NCBI GenBank assembly: GCA_001003605.1
Contig: LCPL01000006.1
Coordinates: 1-58,852, forward strand
DNA length: 58,852 nt
Direction: 5' to 3'
From: Parcubacteria group bacterium GW2011_GWC2_48_17
GTDB taxonomy: Bacteria > Patescibacteriota > Minisyncoccia > Phycocordibacterales > UBA10002
Part shown: in pieces, positions 52,173-58,852 of the stretch
Layout: the number at the start of each line of letters is the position of its first letter
Position numbering within the stretch: the first letter of the stretch is position 1
The notes under the pieces: generated by a model
Told to the model about the DNA's origin: nothing
Seen by the model: only the letters and a program-made list of their open reading frames with translations
The model's database searches: none
Program-made: the position numbers and the translations under genes

Positions 52173-52733
52173 ATGCCATATGACAAAAAAAGGGTTTACA
52201 TCATACTTCACAACATTCGTAGCATTCACAATGTCGGCTCCATATTTCGCACGGCCGACGCGATAGGGGTAACAAGAATTTATCTTACTGGCTACACACC
52301 AGCGCCAATTGACCGATTCGGCAGAGCTCGAAAAGATTTTTCCAAGGCTTCTTTAGGAGCGGAAAAGAGCATGCAATGGGAAAAGCGAAAGAATATCTCC
52401 GCGCTTCTTTTGGAGCTTAAAAAGGGAGGAACTCAAATCATCGCTGTAGAGCAAAGCGCTCATTCCATCGACTATAAAAAGGTGCGGGCGAAGGCGTCCG
52501 CGGCCGTTGTCTTAGGGAATGAAGTTACAGGAATCCCACTAAAAGTGCTTGAGTTATGCGATTGCATTGCAGAAATACCAATGAGAGGACGCAAAGAATC
52601 TTTAAATGTTTCCGTATCGGCTGGAGTAGCGCTATTTCGCTTCTTTGACTGTATCATCCCCCACTTTTCCGAAAAAGTGGGGGACTGCGGCGTTGCGAAT
52701 GCCGCTCATGCGAATATCCCTCGGTATCGCTAA
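52173..52733 (+). CDS. SpoU/TrmH-family RNA methyltransferase
   Basis: LHNIRSIHNVGSIFRTADAIGVTRIYLTG...VVLGNEVTGIPLKVLELCD...IPMRGRKESLNVSVSAGVALF. Confidence 0.93.
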   Translation: MPYDKKRVYIILHNIRSIHNVGSIFRTADAIGVTRIYLTGYTPAPIDRFGRARKDFSKASLGAEKSMQWEKRKNISALLLELKKGGTQIIAVEQSAHSIDYKKVRAKASAAVVLGNEVTGIPLKVLELCDCIAEIPMRGRKESLNVSVSAGVALFRFFDCIIPHFSEKVGDCGVANAAHANIPRYR

Positions 52734-52742
52734 CTTACAAGA

Positions 52743-53669
52743 CTAAAAACTTTTCCGGTCGATAGTTCTCCCGTTCTCATCCAAAAGTTCTATAATCTCC
52801 CGCTTGTCTTTCCAAAGTCGCGTATTTCTGCCTAAGTAGATACGCCATTCACCCTGAAAGAAGCCACGGTCATTTTTGTAGTATGTTACGCACTGATTGT
52901 AACTAATCTTGCTAAAAATATGAGCCTGGCAACTTCCATCCGCTCGGAGCTTAGTCGGGACCGAAGAAGGGGGAACTTTGCATCGCCCCAGTGTCTTTAG
53001 GTAATCATAGCAAGCATCGCTAAGCGTGTTTGGCGGAAGCGGAAGCGGGTCGTCTACAGGGCGAGGGCATCGGAGGGGAAGCGATGGCACGAAATTCATT
53101 CCCTGCTCAAAATACCCCGTGCATTTATTTAGCTGGAACGATTGTCCGTTTGGGGAATGTCCAGATATGATGTACGCTTTTTCTCCAGGCCGTAGGGTCA
53201 CAATTTCGCCGCTCCCTTCATTAGCTGGGAAAGGGAGCTTCCATGCTTTAGGAATTTCCTCGCCCAAAAATGTCACCTTACTTTTAAGCGTGAGTCCGGT
53301 AATCGCGACATCATATTTATTTTTCGGAGAAGCTTGCAAAACCACATATTCTTGGCTTGGCCTAGTGTTTTTCCGCACGGAAACAATCTGGAGTCTCCCG
53401 CGGAGAAAAGATATATTCGGGTCAAGCGGCTGTGGCAGTATGGTTTCCGAGATGATATATCCACGAGGCAACCCCTGCATGGTTTCTCCCGCAGTTCTTT
53501 TTTCAGATACATTTTGTTTTACCGTGCTCTTTGAAGGAGAAGAAAGAGTGCGTGTTTGCGGCGTAGTTGTGGCAGTCCTAGTTCCGCGCTCCGGGCTCTT
53601 ATTCGCGCCAAATACCCACATGGCGCCCATAATCACGAGGAATCCGATAAACCACTTTATGTCATCCAT
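52743..53669 (-). CDS. Hypothetical membrane-anchored protein
   Basis: N-terminal TM WFIGFLVIMGAMWVFGA; Cys-containing C-terminal region. Confidence 0.55.
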   Translation of the reverse strand: MDDIKWFIGFLVIMGAMWVFGANKSPERGTRTATTTPQTRTLSSPSKSTVKQNVSEKRTAGETMQGLPRGYIISETILPQPLDPNISFLRGRLQIVSVRKNTRPSQEYVVLQASPKNKYDVAITGLTLKSKVTFLGEEIPKAWKLPFPANEGSGEIVTLRPGEKAYIISGHSPNGQSFQLNKCTGYFEQGMNFVPSLPLRCPRPVDDPLPLPPNTLSDACYDYLKTLGRCKVPPSSVPTKLRADGSCQAHIFSKISYNQCVTYYKNDRGFFQGEWRIYLGRNTRLWKDKREIIELLDENGRTIDRKSF

Positions 53670-53821
53670 CCCGTTAGAAGTAGGACGCGGACAAAGCCAG
53701 TTCTGCGTTTCCCACTGTATTAATTAGTAAATCAGTAAACATTGTTTTGCGCTGTGTATCTATGAGCGTTCGCGACTTCTAATGGGATCCATTCAAATAG
53801 TGTAACGCGAATCCTCCTTTG

Positions 53822-53853
53822 CTAAAAGCTAGACGCTATCAGCTATAAGCTTC
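53822..53853. repeat. AGACGCTATCAGC-word arm at Mur ligase 3' end
   Basis: ctaaaagctagacgctatcagctataagcttc; encodes C-terminal LIADSV*. Confidence 0.6.
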
Positions 53854-55139
53854 CTAAGCTCTTCTTTCACAACGGTCGCATCATCCCACGGCTCTCGCTG
53901 GCCCATCGGACCCATAATATACGGGTCAGTTCCTTTTCCGGTTATCAGAACCACATCTCCAATGCTTGAACGCCGGAGCGCTTCGCGTATTGCCGCGCGG
54001 CGGTCAAGAATAAAGAGCGGCGCTTTGTTCTGCATGCCGGCGGCCATTTCCCTCACAATCTTTTCCGGGTTCTCATCGTAGGGGTCTTCGTTTGTGAGAA
54101 TAATCTCATCACAATATCTTTCCGCGATGTCTCCCATTACAGGACGCTTCCATGCGTCCCGCCCGCCGCCCGTGTTTCCAAGAACGCACCTTCGGTATTT
54201 CCCGGCATACGTTTGGTAGAGCTTTTCGAGTGAGTCCGGCGTATGCGCGTAATCTACAATGACGTCAAAGTTCTGTCCGGCATTGATTTTTTCCGCGCGT
54301 CCCGGAATTCCCACTACCTTTCTGATGCCGGATGCTGCCTTCTCTACTGGAATGCCGGCGGCCTTCGCGTACGCAAGCGCCGCAAGAATGTTATACATAT
54401 TGAACTCTCCGGGAAGCGCCGACTGAACGCGCGCCCCGTTCCAATCAAACGAAACGCCATCAGATGTAATTTGTGCGCCTCTCACGTCATTTTTGGAGAA
54501 GGAAATCTTTGTGCCGCCAAACACCTCCAAAAAACGCCGCGCCTCCTTGTCGTCACCATTCACCACGAGCAATTTGTTTGGTTTCTTTGACGTTTCAAGC
54601 GCCCGCGCGATTGATACTTTCGCGTCAACATAATTTTCATACGAGCCGTGCGATTCTATATGTTCCGGCGCGAGATTAGTGAAGATAAGCGCGTCAAGTG
54701 CGATAAACTTGTGGCGAAACTGCCGCGCTCCTTCCGAGGTCATCTCAATGACCGCATGCGTGCATCCTGCCTTGACCGCTTTTTTTAGAAAACGATGGAG
54801 GAAAAATCGCCCCGGCATCGTCATCTTGTGCAGATTCCGTTCCTTTTTATCGCCAATCTTAAAATGAATAGTGGAAACATGTGCTGTTTTGTAGCCCACC
54901 TCTTCCAGAATGGAGCTTACAAGTTCCACGACCGAGCTTTTGCCTTTCGTACCCGTCACCGCAATCACAGTGAGTCTTTGCGATGGAAATCCAAAAAGCA
55001 CCGCACCGAGCCAAGCGAGAAGGTAGTGGTAGGGAAGCTGGAGCTTTCTAAAAAGCGATTCAGGGAGGATTTTTCTGAGCCAAGAGAGGAATGATTCCAT
55101 GGCGGTAATCATAGCTTTTTCTTCTGCACTGCTATACAT
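53829..55139 (-). CDS. Mur ligase family protein (MurE-like)
   Basis: AVTGTKGKSSVVELVSSILEEVGYKTA...MPGRFFLHRFL...EMTSEG...VVDYAHTPDSLEKL...LTNEDPYDENPEKI. Confidence 0.9.
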   Translation of the reverse strand: MYSSAEEKAMITAMESFLSWLRKILPESLFRKLQLPYHYLLAWLGAVLFGFPSQRLTVIAVTGTKGKSSVVELVSSILEEVGYKTAHVSTIHFKIGDKKERNLHKMTMPGRFFLHRFLKKAVKAGCTHAVIEMTSEGARQFRHKFIALDALIFTNLAPEHIESHGSYENYVDAKVSIARALETSKKPNKLLVVNGDDKEARRFLEVFGGTKISFSKNDVRGAQITSDGVSFDWNGARVQSALPGEFNMYNILAALAYAKAAGIPVEKAASGIRKVVGIPGRAEKINAGQNFDVIVDYAHTPDSLEKLYQTYAGKYRRCVLGNTGGGRDAWKRPVMGDIAERYCDEIILTNEDPYDENPEKIVREMAAGMQNKAPLFILDRRAAIREALRRSSIGDVVLITGKGTDPYIMGPMGQREPWDDATVVKEELRKLIADSV

Positions 55140-55210
55140 TGACTAATTCAGTGAGATATGGTATCCTTTTGCGAGCATTCCTGTTTGAGGGGCTTCCCGT
55201 AAGCAGGTCG

Positions 55211-55236
55211 TTTCAAAGCACTCAAATGCTTTGAAA
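55211..55236. repeat. Palindrome TTTCAAAGCActcaaaTGCTTTGAAA
   Basis: Perfect 10-bp stem. Confidence 0.7.
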
Positions 55237-55301
55237 TAAGAGGTACAACGATTGTGGACCTACTCATAAACACGCAATCAGTTCGTTGCCAGTTAATTAT
55301 G

Positions 55302-56033
55302 AAAAAACTGCTGTTCGTCGGTTTACTCGCACTCGTGTCCCTCTTCGGGCCTTATGCCCGGAGCCAGGACATTCCCAAATGCTCATGGCAAGTCGAGCCT
55401 TCTTACCCCGAATTCAAGGAAGATATCGGAAGGGGACATTGGGAGGTCCGTGACATCCAAATTGTCTGGGATGACGACTCAAATCTGTTCGCTCACTCAA
55501 GTGAGGATGGGGGAATCACGAACATAGTGTTCCATACCATCGTAGGCGGACAGGCCAGCGTATTTGCCTTCCCTGCCAAGGACGAGAAGGAAAGGTTCTC
55601 CGCTCTCGAGCAGTGGAGAAAATTTGCGGAACGGGCGAGAACCCGCTGCCGTTTCCTGACGGAGGGCATGTACGTTGACACTGTGGCGTACGAATGCGTA
55701 GGGAAATCCCGAGTACTTCGGGATTGGGAATTCGGACGCGGTACAGAACACTTGGTTTTCAAGGACGGAAACCGATTAGTTGTCGTTTCCTTGGACGACT
55801 GGGAGGGAACGGAACCCAAAAAGGGAGAGAAGATATTCTTAGGGCGACATAAGGGCCACGACACATTCTTCCCCGTGGAGAAGGTTGGGGAGAAATACCT
55901 CATTGAGCCACGGACGGCCGAGGTCCTCGCCGAACTGGTTCGGCGGAAGGAGGAAGCACTCGCCGAGCCCAAAGAGGCACCGGTACCAACACTTCCAAAA
56001 ATCGTGGTGGAAGGCAGACTGCCGGAAAAGTAG
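55302..56033 (+). CDS. Hypothetical secreted protein
   Basis: Signal peptide MKKLLFVGLLALVSLFGPYARSQD. Confidence 0.6.
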   Translation, partial: KKLLFVGLLALVSLFGPYARSQDIPKCSWQVEPSYPEFKEDIGRGHWEVRDIQIVWDDDSNLFAHSSEDGGITNIVFHTIVGGQASVFAFPAKDEKERFSALEQWRKFAERARTRCRFLTEGMYVDTVAYECVGKSRVLRDWEFGRGTEHLVFKDGNRLVVVSLDDWEGTEPKKGEKIFLGRHKGHDTFFPVEKVGEKYLIEPRTAEVLAELVRRKEEALAEPKEAPVPTLPKIVVEGRLPEK

Positions 56034-56057
56034 GCAGCAAAGCAGTCAGGATTTCAC

Positions 56058-56092
56058 AGCGCAGGGTTCACGACGAACCCTGCGCTTTTGTT
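56058..56092 (+). terminator. Intrinsic terminator
   Basis: agcgcagggttcacgacgaaccctgcgcttttgtt. Confidence 0.85.
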
Positions 56093-56126
56093 TGTGTCAG
56101 TTGGCGTTTAGTGGTACTTTTTCTGC

Positions 56127-57299
56127 ATGCCGATTAAGCTCACTGCGTTTGAACACAAAATTGCGAAACAGCTCGCCGCGTTAAAAAGGAAATCCGGCTC
56201 GCATTCACCGAGCCCCGCGATGCTTCGCGATGTTTCTGGCATAACAGTGAAGCATGATTTTTGCTTTCTCTCTAACCCGTATGCCACCGACTTGTTTTTG
56301 AAATACTGGAAGCGGGATTTTGGAAACAAAAACACGAGGAACCTGCACAAACTAGTGGAACAATATCCTTCTCAAAATCGCGTGCTTGCTGGGAAGCTTG
56401 AAAAAATAGTTGGAGTGCCAGCCCAACATATTTTCGTAGGGAACGGTGCAACCGAAATAATCCAAGCAATGCTTCAGAATTTTGCCAAAAGAAAAATACT
56501 CGTGCCGGTTCCCACGTTTTCGCCCTACCTTGAATTTGCCCCAAAGGGTGTGAAAACTGTCATACACCAACTTAGAAAAGAAGCCGGTTTCAAGCTTGAA
56601 GCCAAAAGATTTCTCAAAGATATTCAGCGAGAGAAACCAGATTCCGTAGTCATTATCAATCCCAGTAATCCTGATGGGGGATATGTGAGTGCATCCACGT
56701 TGAGGCAGCTTTTAGAAAAATTGCGTCATATAGGAATCGTTATCATAGACGAGAGCTTTATTCACTTTGCGGATAAAAATAAACGAACACCCCAAGACGC
56801 CGCAAGACTGGTGAATACATTCCCCAACCTTGTGGTTATCAAGAGTCTTTCAAAAGACTTTGGTATCGCGGGGCTTCGCTTGGGATACGGAGTGATGAGC
56901 AAACAACGAATATCAACTCTTCTTGCGAGAGGTTATTTGTGGAACATCTCCGGTTTTGGCGAATATTTTCTTAACCTTTTGAATAATCGTGGATTTATGA
57001 AGGAATACGAAAAAGCCAGACTTTTGGCGATACGGGAACGAGATGATTTCTTTACGCAACTTTCAACACTCAAGGGTCTTAAGGTCTATCCGAGCAGGGC
57101 AAATATGTTTTTGATTGAACTTCTCGGCGGCTCACGCGCGGAAGACTTTATGGTTACGCTTCTCGCGCGGTATGGTATCTATGTCCGGCTCTGTAAAGAT
57201 AAAATCGGACTTAATGGAGAGTTTATACGAATTGCTTCGTGCAAAGCGAAAGAAAATTTGAAACTTGTTCGGGCGTTAAAAAATATCCTATCCGAATAG
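56127..57299 (+). CDS. Class I/II (HisC-like) PLP-dependent aminotransferase
   Basis: FVGNGATEIIQAML...VIINPSNPDGGYVS...VVIKSLSKDFGIAGLRLGYGV. Confidence 0.9.
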   Translation: MPIKLTAFEHKIAKQLAALKRKSGSHSPSPAMLRDVSGITVKHDFCFLSNPYATDLFLKYWKRDFGNKNTRNLHKLVEQYPSQNRVLAGKLEKIVGVPAQHIFVGNGATEIIQAMLQNFAKRKILVPVPTFSPYLEFAPKGVKTVIHQLRKEAGFKLEAKRFLKDIQREKPDSVVIINPSNPDGGYVSASTLRQLLEKLRHIGIVIIDESFIHFADKNKRTPQDAARLVNTFPNLVVIKSLSKDFGIAGLRLGYGVMSKQRISTLLARGYLWNISGFGEYFLNLLNNRGFMKEYEKARLLAIRERDDFFTQLSTLKGLKVYPSRANMFLIELLGGSRAEDFMVTLLARYGIYVRLCKDKIGLNGEFIRIASCKAKENLKLVRALKNILSE

Positions 57300-57517
57300 G
57301 TCAGAGTGGACACTGATATTCACAAGGGCTATTTTCCGCGCCTCTTCAAAATGTCTATGAACGCTTCTTCAGCCGTTTTGTATCCCTTGCTGTGTTTGAG
57401 CGTCCACTCGATTTCCTTTCGATAAAGGCGCCGATGTCGCAATTTCTATCCTTCTCGGCAGAGCGGACAACTTTTTCTTCCACTTTCAATTTTTCGGCTC
57501 TCATTCATATTTTTGCT

Positions 57518-58081
57518 TTATTTACCAAGCATTTTTAAGGCGTGTTTGACCTTATCGCTAGTGCTTGCAATTTCTTTGGGAACATCACGAAGTGCTTCAC
57601 GCGCTTCGGCGTGCGAATAGCCGAGCGACTTCAGCGCCTCGAGCGCGTCAACCTCTTCTTTGAGCGTCGTGCTTTCCTGTCCTTTTCCAAGTTTTTCCTT
57701 TAATTCCAAAACAATCTTCTCCGCGGTCTTTCGGCCGATACCGGAGATTTTAGTTAAGTACGCAGTCTCGCCGGAAGTAATTGAGCGACGCAAGGTTTCT
57801 GGAGTTGCCACATTCAAGATATTGAGCGCTGTTTTCGGGCCAATGCCAGGGACTCCTAAGAGAAGCTCAAAAAGCTTCAAATCCTCTTCATCGAGAAAAC
57901 CGAACAACTCCTCGGTGTCTTCGCGCACCGCGTGATGAGTTTTTAACGTGGCGGACATGCCGGTTTTCAAACGTCGGAGCGTGTCTTCAGTAACGAATAC
58001 CCTATACCCAACCCCGCCCACGTCGACTATGATGAAGCGAACATTTTTTTCCACCACAGTTCCTGAAACATAACTTATCAT
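57518..58081 (-). CDS. ruvA: Holliday junction DNA helicase RuvA
   Basis: MISYVSGTVVEKNVRFIIVDVGGVGYRVFV...LLGVPGIGPKTALNIL...ISGIGRKTAEKIVLELKEKL. Confidence 0.95.
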   Translation of the reverse strand: MISYVSGTVVEKNVRFIIVDVGGVGYRVFVTEDTLRRLKTGMSATLKTHHAVREDTEELFGFLDEEDLKLFELLLGVPGIGPKTALNILNVATPETLRRSITSGETAYLTKISGIGRKTAEKIVLELKEKLGKGQESTTLKEEVDALEALKSLGYSHAEAREALRDVPKEIASTSDKVKHALKMLGK

Positions 58082-58115
58082 AGCTGTTAGTTGCTAGGTT
58101 CTAGCTTCTAGGAAT
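58082..58115. repeat. TAGCTTCTAG-word arm upstream of ruvA
   Basis: agctgttagttgctaggttctagcttctagg. Confidence 0.7.
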
Positions 58116-58192
58116 AACAGAACCATTATACCTCATTTTCTTGCGTTATTTTTGCTTTCTTGTTATGGTGTTTGGGTCTTCAAGCTGACACG

Positions 58193-58229
58193 TTACTAAA
58201 CGCTATACGCTAATCGCTATACGCTTCTT
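58193..58229. repeat. CGCTAAACGC-word arm ending at rpsT ATG
   Basis: ctaaacgctatacgctaatcgctatacgcttcttac. Confidence 0.75.
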
Positions 58230-58232
58230 ACA

Positions 58233-58496
58233 ATGGCCATCACATCTTCAGCAAAAAAAGCTCACCGAAGCTCCGAGAGGAAGCGAGTGTTTAATCAGCG
58301 CCGAAAGCAGGCCGTTGAACAGATAGTAAAGAAAATCAAGAAACTTCTCGTAGAGAAAAAGGTGAAGGAGGCGCAGAAACTTATTCCGGAGGCCTATAAG
58401 GCTTTCGATAAAGCGTCCAAAGAGCATACAATACGGAAAGGCGCCGCTGACCGAAAAAAATCACGGCTTACTCTGCTCATTGCGCGAACCAAATAA
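58233..58496 (+). CDS. rpsT: 30S ribosomal protein S20
   Basis: MAITSSAKKAHRSSERKRVFNQRRKQAV...KAFDKASKEHTIRKGAADRKKSRLTLLI. Confidence 0.93.
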   Translation: MAITSSAKKAHRSSERKRVFNQRRKQAVEQIVKKIKKLLVEKKVKEAQKLIPEAYKAFDKASKEHTIRKGAADRKKSRLTLLIARTK

Positions 58497-58510
58497 TCAA
58501 CTGACAAATT

Positions 58511-58543
58511 GCACAAAAATCACCCCATGGGGTGTTTTTTGTT
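58511..58543 (+). terminator. Intrinsic terminator after rpsT
   Basis: gcacaaaaatcaccccatggggtgttttttgt. Confidence 0.8.
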
Positions 58544-58597
58544 TCTTATGTGTTTATTAAACCATATCAGAACCTATTTTCAAAACAAATAGTCGGT

Positions 58598-58825
58598 ACA
58601 TTCCGCAGGGCTTGCAAAGCAAGAGGGCGGAAATGTGCTACATCAAGCGAACGGCTCAAATGGGAAGAAATGAGCCGTTCAAGAAAAATGGACTCGGTTT
58701 TGCGAAACTATTTTGCGGGAGGGAGGATTCGCAAAACCGAGACTAATGTTTTTGAAATTCGGCAGGGTTTGGGTTTCCGCCCCGCAGGAGGGCGCGGGAG
58801 GAATGTGGGGCGGATTCTTTTTGGG
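58598..58825. repeat. Four consecutive strong hairpins
   Basis: ACATTCCGC..GCGGAAATGT; GAACGGCTCA..TGAGCCGTTC; CTCGGTTTTGCGAA..TTCGCAAAACCGAG; TCCGCCCC..GGGGCGGA. Confidence 0.8.
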
Positions 58826-58852
58826 AAAGGTTGGGAAGATTAGAAATTTCTA

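Noticed and set aside
58532-58843. 103-aa ORF
   Set aside because: Spans four strong hairpins and lacks protein-like motifs; not supported as coding.
1-58852. CRISPR array
   Set aside because: Repeats are degenerate short words with no uniform direct repeats and unique spacers of regular length; no cas genes seen.

Overview
The window reads as a Patescibacteria/CPR (Parcubacteria-like) chromosome segment spanning the probable replication origin: yidC-rnpA-rpmH on the minus strand, dnaA-dnaN on the plus strand. That lineage assignment is inference from gene content. The window also holds a type IV secretion/conjugation-like operon (VirB6-like, PrgI, and a VirB4 ATPase interrupted at its Walker A motif by a ~657-aa LAGLIDADG-type intein), ruvC/ruvB/ruvA, polA, tyrS, pyrC/pyrD-like genes, a PBP1A, a PilB/GspE ATPase, a Mur ligase, rpsT, a toxin-antitoxin island, an IS982-like element, tRNA-Lys with an adjacent homing-endonuclease-like gene, and two candidate strong-promoter ncRNAs. 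The most unusual signal is a network of intergenic inverted repeats. Each arm is a degenerate tandem run of short 'words' (GCGTTTAGCG, GCGTGTAACG, TAGCTTCTAG, TACGAATT, ACCAATCTG, GAATTATGAAGT, CAAAACACAAA, CCCCCTTAACAAAGGGGG and others). The arms often run from the stop codon of one gene to just before the start of the next. Several arm pairs bracket a single small gene: a four-helix-bundle/23S-IVP-like protein (3 intact, at least 2 decayed), a GxxExxY PD-(D/E)XK-like protein (2) or a DUF559 protein (1). Related copies share both passenger gene and arm vocabulary. Arm sequence also lies in frame inside coding genes (7713-9251, tsaE, polA) and supplies C-termini and stop codons. I interpret this as a family of RNA- or DNA-level selfish insertion elements comparable in style to Rickettsia palindromic elements and 23S rRNA intervening sequences. 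Separately, a 149-bp MITE-like element with an 8-bp target duplication interrupts a GNAT-like gene, and a related 164-bp element lies downstream of polA. All family assignments come from recognising translated sequence by eye; no database search was run.
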